Origin: Glossina fuscipes
Taxonomy: Eukaryota; Arthropoda; Insecta; Diptera; Glossinidae
Length of the DNA: 64,000 nucleotides
NCBI RefSeq assembly: GCF_014805625.2
Contig: NW_023998414.1
Span: forward strand, 18,495,161-18,559,160
Reading direction: 5' to 3'
This document shows, piece by piece, positions 13,831-27,100 of this stretch. The number at the start of each line of letters is the position of its first letter. The first letter of the stretch is position 1. A program made the position numbers and the translations under genes. The notes beneath the pieces were generated by a model. It did no database searches and was not told the origin of the DNA. It saw only the letters and a program-made list of their open reading frames with translations.

Positions 13831-16371
13831 AAATCATTAAATTGTAAATTATTAACGACAATATTTTCATTTTCCATTGACAAACGCTCCAACTTAACTC
13901 TGCTTTAGTGTTTTGCTGTTGTGTGAACAAGATTGCGTTCCGTGTGCGCTTGTGTTAGCCATTTCTAGTTATAACTATTTATGGGGAAAAAAAGCAATAC
14001 TCGTTGTGCGTTCTGTGCTAGAACGAATTCGATTTGTTGTTGCTGCTATTTTCTTTCTCTTTCTCTTTTTTTTTATTTATTTTTTTTGTTTTTTTATTTG
14101 AAATAAGACTTTGTAAGGTAATAATTATTGATTTTTTTGTTTTTTTTTTCTTAAACTTGGCTTTACCTCAATGTTCAATGTTTTGTGTAAACTGTGTTTA
14201 TGTTCTTAATTAACATTTACTAACATCGTTTATTCTTTTCCAATATTTTCTTACGTTCTAAGCAGATAAGTAAATAGTTTTCTGTAATCTGATGTAATCT
14301 AATTTTTGAAAGCTGCTTAGCTAATAAATTGCTGGTCGGTCGACTTATCTGGTTCGCGGAAACAATTTAATGTTGATTTTGATGTAATAAGTAAATAAAT
14401 TTCGATGACGCGATACCCGCTATCATGATTCCTGATCAAAGATTTATCTTACACGAGATTTATCTTACATCTCACAAAACCGTTATATCTCTTCTGATAT
14501 CTACATATATAAAAAGAAAGCCATTGTTGTGCTTTAATAGTAATCTAAGTAAAATTACTTAAAGGAATTGAAAGAAAGCCTTTAGCTTCATCTAAATTGA
14601 CAACAACATGATAACAGCATTGTTTTTGCATCCATTTAGCCGATGGAAGCGTGATTATCAGTTCATAAAGATGGACTTAGAACCTCAAACTTAACCCATC
14701 AGTTTTTACTTCTTGCTCTCTTTCGCTAAACTGATTTGTACGTTTGTTTATGAAAGCTAGCAATTTGAAAATTAAAATTTTCATAGTGCGCTAGCGGAGA
14801 TAATTAAGGTTCGTGACTTTGTGTATGGGTGGTAAGGTCTTTAGAAAATATATGATTTTATAAGTTATTGGCAGAGTAAATGAAGCTGGAAAGTCCTTGA
14901 GATGATCAAACCTTGTGGAAAGTGCACCAGCTGACAATAATAATATATTATAGTAAATTCTAGATCTACGGCAAATGTGTGTTCACCTTATTTTTTTTAA
15001 TATTTCTTTACTCATGTAAGCGCACATTCACTCTGTTCATGTCGCTTATGTTCTAAGTAAACTTTGCTGAAGCATGCATTCGAAAATTTTACGAAGAAAC
15101 TAAACAAATGCCGCGAAAGCCACGTCACTGATTTGCCAGAGATGGAATGTTATATATAATCGAAAAGACGTCTTCGCTTTCGAATAAAGCGAAAATGTTA
15201 TGTTACAAAAAATGAGTTCGATAGAAAAGTCAATTTACTTATGAAGCATGTTTTATGAAAATGATTCTTTTTTTGGTATCCACCATAGCATAGAAAATGT
15301 TAAACCTTGCCCAAAAGTACACCACGCCCGATTAGCTTGAATGACGGAATGACCATCTTAGCCAGTCCATTTCTTCGCATTTCTATAGATTGCGCGGCGA
15401 TTGCATGCACGATCTTACCAAGAAATCGTACATAAATACGACGAAGTAAGTAAAAAGTGTTTTTTAGTTTGTGCAAACACTTACAGCTGATGCCAGTCAT
15501 TCAAAATAGGCGATTTAAAAATGTATACGATATGCGATGTAACGTGATATATGGTCTACACAGCAAGTGAATACATTTCCATTTTATCTTTCAGTTCACT
15601 GTCGTACAGCAGTTGGGAATAGACAGATACCTAGAATGATTCGGATTAAAGCAACCGCAACAAAGTCTCCTTATTTTTTTTATTTTTTATATTTTTATTA
15701 ATAAAATATTGTCTTGACATTTGATAGGTTTAATGAAATATTTTCTATTTTCTCTTGTTTTCGATCTGTTCTGCTATTCTTTTTTTGTTTTTTAACCCAT
15801 TATTAAGACAGTTTAACATTGTTAATGGTTACGTTATGACAAAAGTGTTAAATTACATTAAAGTAAAATTCGTCTTCTTTTTTTTTTGTTTGCTTGATTT
15901 CACATTCTTAACCCACTAACACATAAAATATACAAATATTAAAACCCAGTTCATATCTAATAAAATTATAAAAAGAAATAATAAAATAAGAAAATATAAT
16001 CAAATATACAACAACAATAACATGTTGGAACGTTACAATCAGACAAAGCCGAATATTAAGCTTACCTTATATCGTATACACCACTTTACGTAATTTTTGC
16101 TGCATAATATATCAAAAGTTACATCCTTATCCAAGCGAGAGAAAGACTCGTGGAAATCCTGCTATGAATTACGATTGAAAAAATTTATATATTTCTTTAT
16201 TTAAGCCTACCACAGTATAATTATGTATCAACTCTTTACCTTGTGCCAGCCAGCTTTTATAATACAACATTATAGATTAGATACGATCTTCATATGAAAG
16301 TTAATTTTGCTTAAAAAGACATGTATGGAAAATATTCCAAAATATTGCCCCTATTGCAAAGTGTATGGCAT

Positions 16372-16610
16372 AAATACGAATTTAACTAGCAAGGACGCAT
16401 ATCAACTCGCTTAACAGAGCGCTGTAAAGAATTTAAATTCATTTCGCTTGTTTGAGAGGTATTTTCATATGCACAGGAGTATCTTACGTTTCTTAATTTG
16501 AAGTAGGAAGAATATACATCCAAATCCAACCATATCTAGAACGTAACTACTTAACAGAGCCCTGGTAAGAGAGTTGTAAATAAGTGAATAGATCTTCACA
16601 CCCGTCCTAT
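16372..16610 (+). repeat. Degenerate relative of the 36-kb foldback arm
   Basis: Landmarks shared with the 36.25-37.0 kb element occur in order: CGAATTTAACTAGCAAGGAC, a GCTTAACAGAGCG motif, GTTTGAGAGGTATTTTCATA, AATCCAACCATATCT, and a terminal ATCTTCACACCC near 16600. It looks like an older, deleted copy. Confidence 0.55.
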
Positions 16611-16760
16611 TCAATCCATTTGTAAAAGCTTTCATCCTTGAAGCAAAACCATTGCCATTATACGAAATTTCATTAAAGTATCTTAAAAATTGTGACCTAC
16701 AGGCTGAGCACAAGAATACATGAACATGTATTGGTTAGACAGACGGCCAGACATTCGTAA
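16610..16760 (+). repeat. Dispersed degenerate repeat, copy 2
   Basis: It carries TATTCAATCC, AATTTCATTAAAGTATCTTA, TTGTGACCTACAGG, GAGCACAAGAATACATG and a GACAGACGG-type ending, in the same order as the other copies. Confidence 0.6.
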
Positions 16761-17245
16761 ATCGAATCAGACAATGATTCTGAATTTAGCCAGCGTAATT
16801 AAAGATCAGTGTATATTTGCAATAGTGCGGCATAAGTGTATAGATCCGAACAAATTTAACAATAATACGAAGTGATGAAAGAAGCGTAACTAACGATAGT
16901 GCAGTGATAGATAGAGGAGTCATGTGAAATATTTTCTCTTCAAAACAGCTTCATGGTCCACCATTTATTGCGGTTTGTTTTTTTGACAAAAGAAAAGAGA
17001 AAATCTCAAAAAGAAAAAAAAATATTTCTGTCTTTCTTTTCTTAACAAAAGTGCTTTCATAGTCAATTTTTTTTTTTTTTTTGGAATTCAGGCAAAATGT
17101 GCACGCTTGACGACTAATCACATTTCCATTAAACATAATATTATGCGCAACAAAAATTCAGTCGAGACAACACCATATGTATGTCAAAAATGGTGGACAC
17201 AAGTTATATGAACCGGAGGCGCTGAACGATATTTCCTCTGAGCAG

Positions 17246-17279
<34 letters not shown>

Positions 17280-18089
17280 GTGACACAAAATTAGTGTGGC
17301 TCCAAGAGTCACATTTTCTTTCATCATTTGTTTATCATCTGCCATCTCACTTTAGTTTCTCACTCACTGTGGAGATAAATTATTTATTTATATGAGCTTG
17401 CAGTAATATGAGAAGCCTTCCCTTACGCCCATAAAACATATATTAGAAACTTATATTAGAAAAGCAAATTCTTGAATTTTATATATAAATAAACAAAATT
17501 ACAGTACAAATTATGATAGAAATTATAATATGAATATAATATGCAACAAACCAGGAAGAACATTACAGTCCAGCAAAATTGACCCTTGGATAACCTACAT
17601 CAATTCCCCTGATGCCGTCATTCACTCGTTTTAATAATAAGACACAAAAAATTACACGTTATTGTAACGCGAAGATACACTTTTCATGAAAACCTGCTTA
17701 TTGGAAGACGGCCGGAACATCATACGATATAAACCCGATTTCGCAAACTCAATTTACTCGCTAAAAATGTTATTATTGTTCAATTTTTGTCAGACTTTCT
17801 CTCCATTTAAGGGCTGCATGATGACCCGTATATATGTTTATAAATCTAAAAAATAGATTCGGATGATCCAAACTCAATAAGGTTGATTTCTCCATCAATT
17901 TATTGAAGGTTAGACCTTTTTATCATATAAGAATTCAGTTTTCGTAGTAACGGTTATATGAGAGGGGGTTCATAAAATTGGCCCGGCCGAACAAAATTTT
18001 TCATATTAATTTAGAATAACGAAATACTATCACTCAGAGACTTTTCCCAAACAAATTTCGAAAACCACGATTTTTTTGCTCATATAAGA

Positions 18090-18240
18090 GGCGTTATGTA
18101 GGGTGTAGTTAAAAAATTGGGCAGATCGAAACCATTTTTAATAGTACTTGTCCCTGAGCCCAAGAACGTTAGCGTATCTCGAAAATCGCGATTTCTAGGT
18201 TGAACACAAGGATGCACGGGCAAAAACGTAGCATATTCAT
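18090..18240 (+). repeat. Dispersed degenerate repeat, copy 3
   Basis: It carries GATCGAAACCATTTTTAATA, CCTGAGCCCAAG, ATCTCGAAAATCGCGAT, TTGAACACAAGGATGCACGG in the common order. It is followed directly by sequence like the foldback arm tip. Confidence 0.55.
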
Positions 18241-18370
18241 ATGGAAACCTCATGAATCTATATGAAAATACCTTTCGAATGAGCAAAAAAAATTCAAACT
18301 TTTCTCTCGGGAAATATTTTTAACAATGCTTTGAAATTTGCTACTTTAGCATATGCCAACTAGGGCAAAA
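18236..18370 (+). repeat. Fragment like the foldback arm tip
   Basis: AATCTATATGAAAATACCTT, AAAAAAAATTCAAACTT, a GGGAAATATTTTTAACAA stretch and TAGCATATG match the reverse complement of 36541-36660. Confidence 0.5.
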
Positions 18371-21300
18371 CAGCTGGTGCATCCAAGTGAAAAAATTCCA
18401 ATGATGTTCATCTAGATCAAAGCCTATGCACCGTCCATGCATTGCCTATGCATTGCCTATGCGCAGCCTATACAACCCCCATTCCAGCCTTTGCATCAAA
18501 ATAACTTGCAATTTTTTGTGTCTTACCAAAACGAATATTAAGCGAAGTGGTGTAGGGTATCTGATGGTCGGCCTTGCCCGACTATCATATTTTTCTTTTT
18601 TTTTTTTTAAACGAAATTCGTGTTTCTTTACAGAAACTGCATATACGTATACATTCGATAATGAAAAATTTATTATCGTTATTGTCGTCTCCAATAAGCA
18701 AATAACTGAGTGTTCTGGGCGAAAATTCGGATGTTAACGTACATGCATGCGCTCTTCGTAATGTTTTTAAAGCAATTAAGCGGTGCTTAACTATATGAAT
18801 TCCAAAGAGTATTTCAAACGCAACGGAAGAATCTATTGAAAGTGACCCTAAGTTGTTGATTGGGCGTGCAAACGTAAAACGTATCGCGCGACCTTCGGTT
18901 AAGCGTACATATAATAAGATAGCATTTCATTTCCAGTTGAAAATATAAATCAAAATGAAATCATGAACAGAGGAAAAATTTTTATCAATCCTTTAGAAAC
19001 TTATTTCGTAAAAGAAAAATGAAAAGAAACAAACAAACAAACAATTCTAAAAATTGAATCTGCTTAGTCAGTCAGTCGGTTCAAAAATGCATTTCCTTGA
19101 AATTCTTAATAAAGAACAAATTTATCTCGTGTATGCATATGACGCAAAGGGTCGTTTCTATTTTATTTAATAACGTAAAATACGATGAATAATAAATGGA
19201 CAAAAGCAAACAAAAAAATAAGAAATTTTATAATTATAACGACAATGAAACTGAAAAGTTTGAAGCGATATAAACATTTTCTCAAATAAAAGACTTTTTG
19301 GATGTATGCCATGGGTGGATAGAAAATAAATAAATGGAAGAAAAAAAAAGAAGAAAAGAAGAGAAAATCATTTCCCTTCACACAATAATTTGCAAGATTG
19401 AAATCTGGAAATGTAAAAGTCTGAAAATATTTAAGCCAGATGCTGGCAAGCGTGCGGCCCACGGCCGTCACGTCGCTGATGAATACATGATTTTAAATGT
19501 CTCAACTGCAATACTATTTAAAGGCACACCTGCTTGCGTGCCATTATAATATCAATTTGGGATGCTGATACGATACGCGTTTAAGTTAGTCTAAAAGGTA
19601 CCTACGATATGAAAATGCTTCCGATTATTTGATTATCCGATATCAATATCGATTAAATGAAGATCTATCATTGCTTTTATACGATATCCGTTCTAGGTGG
19701 CCTCATCCTTATAACCACTCAACTGTTTTGCGATATTTCGAGAAGCTTGAGATTGTAAAACAGATTGATTTACACAACAAATTCTTTCATTTTTAATTCC
19801 AAGTTATGCATAAACCCTTTCTGTGTGCCCCGATATAATTCTAAGGACTTATATTTCCATTGTAATCGGCCAACTTTTTTTTTTTTTTTTGATTTCATTG
19901 AAGGTGCTCTATTCTGTTGGTAAGAAAGTTTACCGATACCTGGTTTAAAAAAATGTATTTTAGTGTTCATGTGTATCATGCAAGGCATAAAGTACACGCT
20001 ATCCTCCTTATTATTATTGGTTGTGAAAAAGAGTTGTGTTGATTATAAATTGTTTTGCATCTACACAGTGCAATACATAAATATTTTATGACACACGTTT
20101 GCTTGAGTTTGTTGAGTTTGGGGAAGTTGTTCGCTTTGTTATTTGGCTTAACGCAATTAGGAAGAAAAAGTCAGTTGTTTTTATGAATTTTTCACAATTA
20201 AAAAGATTATTGTTTTTGCAAATAAAAACGTGCATTAATTACTTTCAAAAATCATAAATTTTCTCTTACATAACAAATAAAACTAGAACCGCTCACGTCT
20301 TGCATATATATTCGTATTCCTATCAAAGTGACTGCAGGCGGTTATTTGACGTATATCTAGTTAGGGAAAATATCGGAAATATCTTCACGGGATCAAAAGT
20401 TTCTTGGTCTCTTGGATCCTTGCGGCTACGATAATTCCATACAGAAAGTCAATCAAATTGTTTTACTACTTTAGTAGAAATAGGTATGTCTTTTGTTATT
20501 TTATTTATTTATTTTTTTTTTTAAATTAAAAATGATCTTATTCTCTAACGGTAAAAAAAGAAGTAATAAAAAATAACCAAAAAATGAGTGAGAAAGCTGA
20601 GTAAGCCAAGCAAGCCTATTAAAGCTTTTGATTTGGTGGAGATATTTGCAGGGGACCTGGTGTGGAAATATTTGTACATAGACACAGCATATCCGGCATT
20701 ATGCGATTGCTCGATAGTGCGAACAATGTTAGACACCTTCTCGTGCCTCCCGCGAGCACCTTCACTGTCCGTGGTCGAAGAGGCGTTGGCAGAAACTGGA
20801 AGTTTCCGCTTATATACGAGAACCTCTTGTATCCTACCTTTGGCCAAATTTAGGCGATGTTAATGGCGCAGATGTCATGCACGAAGTCATAGCTTACTGC
20901 TTTCGGCACTTCGAACACGTGCTTTATTCAACGAACATCGTTTTGCATTCTTATGCCTCGATTATCGAACGCTGCCAATTCTTTTCTACGGACGTCAGCA
21001 AAAAAGAAAAGCGTTCATTACTTTTCTTATGCGAGAAAAAAGCAACACAATTACATCAGTCGTAACATAACGTATCTTTTATTGCCCGAGAACAGCAAAT
21101 GAATAAATTGAGGTAGAAAAGCTGGGAAAAATTTTAGGCCGATGAATGAGGCATAAAGCACCGAAAAGGCAAATCATTATGAATTCTAAAGTACTCGTGT
21201 CAACAAAAATAATGTCATCTTACGAGATAGGATGAACGTTGTTGATAAAAATGCTTCCGATATGACGGCATTAAAATTTACTTTCAGTTAAAGGTAGTCT

Positions 21301-22635
21301 CGAAATATAGATACTTTCTTAAGCATTGGGAAGGCTGTACCATCCCAAGTTTGCCATTCGGCTAAAAAAAATCTTGGATCTTGGTCCCACCCGTCTGTGG
21401 TTGAAATTCCAATGGTTTCAAAAATTGATAAGAGGAAATACTTTTACAGTTTGTGCCTATTGTGCCTGTGTTTGATATATTATACCTAATGCTTAACTAA
21501 TCCATCTACAATTAATGAAAAGAAAAAGGAAAAAATAGCCGAAGCTTCAAGGTATAGCAGCTTCAAGTCAGAAATACAAAATTTTGAGCAAAAAAAAAAA
21601 AGTTAGGGCCCTCTAGCAGTTCATCGTGAAATTAATGCCAACACTCCTGACAGCCCCACTAACTGACTGACAAATAGCGTCACGTTTCTTCACACATTCG
21701 CTTGAGGTTATTGGCATCTGCATACCACCTAAAGGCGAAGATAGCTAGCTCTTTTGCTCACCGTCACCTAGGTCTCTTTATATATTGTATTTTGTCCTCA
21801 CCCTCGTTTAATTTGCTAATTTTTCTTCTTCCTTTAAAAACTATCTTGTCATCGTGCAGTTTTTTGCACTCTTCAAACCGACTTTGACGTTATTAATATA
21901 CACCAACAAACACATTCTATTTTTACTAAGGAGAGTGTTGATAGAAAACTAAAAGCACAAATTTGCTACATTCAATGCGATACCAATTACTCTGAAATGG
22001 CTCAAGGGTATCATTAGAGAATAAGTAGAAATAAATTTCAATTAAAAGCAAAGCGAGAAAAGTGAAAAATTAAAAGATTTCTATAATAGAAGCAGTGAAA
22101 AAGCGCGATAATTCTATTATTATATTCGTAAAATCCATCCCCCGAATACCTTATATCAACTAGCGCGCCTGTATAGTCTTTGAAGCGTCGAGCTTTCAAA
22201 ACATTAAAAATTATTTCATTCATATACAAAATGGCATTCGCTTATTAATTAACGTTACACCTCTTATTAGGCTTAATACGAGAGATGCTATCTTTGTTAG
22301 AGTTACTAACATGATAAGATTCTTATACATTATATTAAAGGCTTAAATGCTGCCAATTAGCCTTGGTCTTACTTTAAAATTAACACTCACTACAAATACC
22401 GACATTTATGGTAAAAATGATTGAATGGATGCTTTTTCCACACATTATATGCAACAAATTGGATCTAAATGCATAAAATGCCTTACGTTTGACAGTTAAG
22501 ATGCACTGATCATTCCTAAGAACGAAAGGCGGCGGGGTTAATATTAATTTATATATATAATAGGTATGTCAATAGTTGATTACATTTAACTGGTTACAAA
22601 GCTTATTAATCCAACAATACACCAAGTCAGCGTTC

Positions 22636-22745
22636 GCGACAGCTAGGCTGCGGCCGCTCGCTATTTCTATTACACTTTCCTCACCTCTTTCCGATCAGCA
22701 CTGTGCTACGCATAAGGTTGACGTCCCCTGAGTAATTGGTCATAT
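22636..22745 (+). repeat. Second interspersed repeat family, copy B
   Basis: GCTAGGCTGCGGCC, CTTTCCTCACCTCTTTC and TCCCCTGAGTAATTGGTCAT correspond to copy A near 1.0 kb. It is followed by a GC-richer stretch to about 22.95 kb with no recognised gene. Confidence 0.4.
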
Positions 22746-24019
22746 TTAAAAAAAAAAATAAAAAAAAAAAATAAAAAAAACACCCTATCTTTTGCCTGTC
22801 TTTTGCCTTTTATCGAGCAGCCCACGGAGAAACTACATCGCTTCGCGGCGGTATAGTCATCGAACGATCTTCGCAGATCTTCAACTTTTACGAACCGGTG
22901 ATTCGTCGGTGATCGCCTGCCCATATCAAGCAAAGTCCTGCTGGCAACTTACCATATCTAATAACTTTGCTTGTTGATTATTCCGTTAATCATTGCAACT
23001 TACAAGCACGCTGGACATTAGCAATAAATTGTTGCTACAAATCCGCACAACGTGCAAAAATCGAAACCTTAATCGAGGAAATCATGTCTTTTGATCGATA
23101 AGATTTTACAATGAATTTAACAATCAGTAGATATATTAAAATGCCATTAGACTGTAAGTTTCCAACAGAGTGTTCCTGTCACGGACGCTTTTTTCCTGGA
23201 AAAACCTCAAATTTCAGGCAGAAGAAGAAAATTGTGAAAAATTTTACAATGATTTGCTTTCACCCTCTAATCCCTCCCGAAAGAATAAATGAAAATATCA
23301 TTTGTTATAACGCGCTAAAGCTTATTTCATATATGTTTATGCAGTTAAAAATAGTTTTTGAATTATTGTTGATTTTATTCTATCACCTCCTGTGGCACCG
23401 GCGCATAATAAAAGAAAACTAGGTCGACAAACTCTTCATTTAAATTTCATCTAAAAAAAATACAAAATTTTATATAAAATCTCTGCGTTACAGTTCCTTA
23501 CATACCATTACCACTTACGCTAGAAAAGATCGATATTTAAATCCGATTTTTTTGACATGAATTAAGAACACATTTACGCACAAAGTTTGAAATTTTTATA
23601 ACCTTTGTTAGCAACTTGATGAACATAAAAGCACTATGATCGCAGAAGACCGAGTACACAATGCCAGTCTACACCCAATCTACATATATTACGCAAAAGC
23701 CCTTATATGCGAAGTAGCCCAACCTTCTTGTCAGTGACCTTATCTTTCACATCATTTTTGTCTTGAAATACGAAAAACTTGAGCGATTCGTTTTGCTGAC
23801 AAGCTTTATATGCAGATGAGTCGAAACAACAGGCATGCGAGCTCAAAATTTCGTATGAAATTACGGAACGCTATGGACCAATTTTGATTACGGGAAGAGA
23901 ACTCACGAATCAGTTCAACGAATTCGAATATTTCACTTCAACTTAATATGACAAGAAATTTTGAAAGTTGCAAATCTTTTTATATGTTATGAATTTTGTC
24001 AAAATAAGGTTCAGAAGGT

Positions 24020-24165
24020 TTTCAGAATAGGGCTTAATTTTCGCTACAATCCACACCTTGGATCGAAACACGTCAGTGTAGCTAATTTCATCAAATATCT
24101 TGAAAACCGAAATTTTTTTAAATGAACGCAGAAAGACATATGGACAGACAGTCTAATCGGATTGG
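24020..24165 (+). repeat. Dispersed degenerate repeat, copy 4
   Basis: It carries CCTTGGATCGAAACACG, TAATTTCATCAAATATCTTG, AAAACCGAAAT and GACATATGGACAGACAG, the 3' landmarks of the family. Confidence 0.5.
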
Positions 24166-27100
24166 TTTATCTATATCATCATATTCAACAAAACTTTTTC
24201 CTGTATCCTGTACCAAAAATGATGAAAAATATAAATGCCATTGACAAGGGACGGATGAGACTATATATTTTGAAGAAGAGTAAATTCGCTTGAGATGACA
24301 GTATTTTGTTTGTCTTAAATATACATACACTAGATCCATTTGATGGGGCCTAGTTCTTTGAAACGCAGGCGTAGAACAACTTAGCCGTTAATGCTAAAGT
24401 CACTCACTACGCACTATAATCCCTTTTGATATCTCATAATTACGTCTATGTTTGCAGATTGATTGATCAAATTTTTCGATGAATGAAAGCTTTCTTTGAA
24501 TGGAGACTTTCTCGTCCGCCAGAGCATTCCCGGATCATTCCCTCTGCTCGCTCTTTCTAATCAATTTACCCAATTGTGTAAGCAGTACTTGCTTCAGTCA
24601 TCCATATAATATTTTCTTAGTGTAATAATCTTTATAATAAATCTCTTAATAGCTGCGTAATAGCATTAAAGGCTGCATTGACTTAATGGTTATAAATAAA
24701 GAAAAGAAGCAAAATATAGAAAAAAAAAAAAAACAGCAAAGAAAACCTATTACAAAAACTATCAATTTCTGGTCCTTTTCAAGTTGCTGCCAGCAGATAT
24801 ACTTGTAAAAATATCTTCTTGGATTATCTTAACATCCTTGAAACAAGCAGTCGCAGCGAACAAGAGCAAACATTTTAAACAAAAGTAAAACTAGTCTATT
24901 ATACCCCCTCACATTCATCAAAATCTGGCAGACCATAATCGTATGAGTCATGGGCGAATAAAAATTGAAAGTCCTTTTGATTTTAATTTAATTGTGTATC
25001 ACTGATAGAAACCCTATAAAAGAGTGAAAGAATAAAATTGACGCCAAATTGGCGGACAAAGTAAAGTTTATTGAAATAGAAGAAGCAAAAAAAAATAAGC
25101 TTAAGGGTTGGTTTTTTTTTGTTTTTTTTTTTTTTTTTGATAAGGGTGGATAGAATACGGTTGCATCACTAAAAAACATAATGAATATGATATTTTATTA
25201 TGAAAGAATAAAATAAAAACAAAAAACGAACAAAGCAAAATATAAACATTAAAGCAAAGCCTCTAAGCAAGGCATGCGCTTTACATATTTATACCTGGAT
25301 GAATAAAATTTCTCAACTATAAGGAACATTTTCTGAATGCATTGAACAAAATAATATCATTTCAGTTGAAATGGATGAACCAGAACATCAAGGTTACTTT
25401 TATTATGTGCAATGGAATTGTAAACAATGCAACCAACGTACGTGCCTTCATATATCGGAGATGGGATATGTGAACCATTTCTCTTTCTCTTTATTATGAT
25501 TATTATTATCTTTTCTTCCTTACGTAGCTAATACGTAAATACGAAGATTGGCTCTTGTAAACGTTTTTTTCTTTTGTTTTTTTTTTTTATTTTTATTTTA
25601 ATAGATTTTCTCATTCTATTATTCTATATGATTATAATTGAAGCCTTTATTACATTTAAATTGTTGTTATCCACCTTCTCTTCTCTTTTGTTATTGGAAC
25701 AGTTGAGCCCGTTCACTCTATCCTTTATTTATTCACCGTAAGGGTTACATTACCTGCAATAAGGGTAAATAATTAAGTTTGTGGAGATATATGCTACATC
25801 CAAGACTTATTACTTTACTTATCATTTATCCATTCGCCCTTTATTCTTACGATCATTTCGCACAATCAATCCATTTTATGAGTCAAATCTCGTACTTATC
25901 TTTCGGTATATTTTTGTGCTCAATCCTGATCGGATGTCGAATTATTTTGATTATCACAACCCCACCTCTCATCTGCATATCACGCTCTATCTTAAAAATG
26001 TATTGTGTTTTTGAAAAACAGTTTTTATTTCTTTCATTCCCAGGCAAAAAAAATTATGATATTTTCACATAAGAGATGCATCTGAGATATTGCATGCATG
26101 AAATGCAATCAATTTTCAATCATCTTTCATGCATATAGTTCTTAAAAAAAGATAATCTTTCATATACCGACAAAATCGACTCTTTGGTATTTTATATTGA
26201 AAGTTAGTCCAGATTAAGTGATTTACTCCATTTTTGCGTAACAAGCCAAAAAGTCATACATCAGATATCTTTCGATTTTCAGTATGAAGAGATTTGAATC
26301 CATATAGCAGAACTCGTTTAGGAAACGTTTGCAATTCTAACTTGTAATGTCGTACCCTTCCCGTTGTGATCAGCAGACATTGCCGCTTTCGATTGCATTG
26401 ATTCGTGTTTAGCCTCAGAGGGATGGGAAAATGCAATAGCGACTTAATAAAACGTAATGTACGGTCACCTCACAATCAATTCTTGATTGAATTTTTAGAT
26501 AGAAAACGGCGGAAACTTATTTGTACTCTTCATATTAAACCTAACCTTTTGGGCCGACATTCTTTCTTTTTATTTTTTTTTTTATAAGTAATGTGAGTAA
26601 AGAATAATAAAAAAAGAATCTGTTGCCTATACTAAATTTGGACCCCATCAATTCACATTTCGCATCTTTTCCCATCTAAGACTTTCGCAACAAATAATTT
26701 TTATACGACTATTATTATTTTAGGCAGATAAATACTACCATCTAAGGCGGCTAGCGGCTTTATTGAAAACTCTAGGGCACTTGAGATTTGGACACTCGGC
26801 CACTCAGGCGGGTAATTACGACAAAAAATTCCGAATTTTTATTATTTTATTAACTCTAGATCGTAGTAAGCAAATAAGTGGTTGTGTAAAGTGCTGTAGA
26901 GTATTTAAATGTCGGTCGTTTTAACTTATCTTTTCCTTTGCTGTTTGTTGTCTTCTCTCGCCTTCATTTCATTTTTTCAACTGGCAGTAATTTTCTTTTA
27001 AATTATGGTTTATTTAAGTTGAGAGCGAAATAATTACAAAGTCAGTAGCACGCATATCATCTATTACTGCAAAATTGTTGGTTTACATATAAATGCTCCT

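Larger units (their letters stand above)
11466..16371. other. AT-rich non-coding DNA
   Basis: A partial repeat copy at 12.95 kb and the purine array at 13.74 kb are the only structures noted. The purine-rich stretch could be 5' UTR-like but has no other support. Confidence 0.55.

Noticed and set aside
13494..13892. Open minus-strand frame of 132 codons
   Set aside because: It lies over the purine-rich hexamer array and a poly(A) tract; its composition is repeat-driven and no domain is visible.
20545..20863. Overlapping open frames on both strands in a GC-richer patch
   Set aside because: The minus-strand frame lacks an ATG start, neither product resembles a known protein, and both-strand openness is typical of low stop density.
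25371..25499. Small ATG frame with CKQCNQRTC
   Set aside because: The cysteine pattern is too short to define a domain, and there is no supporting context.
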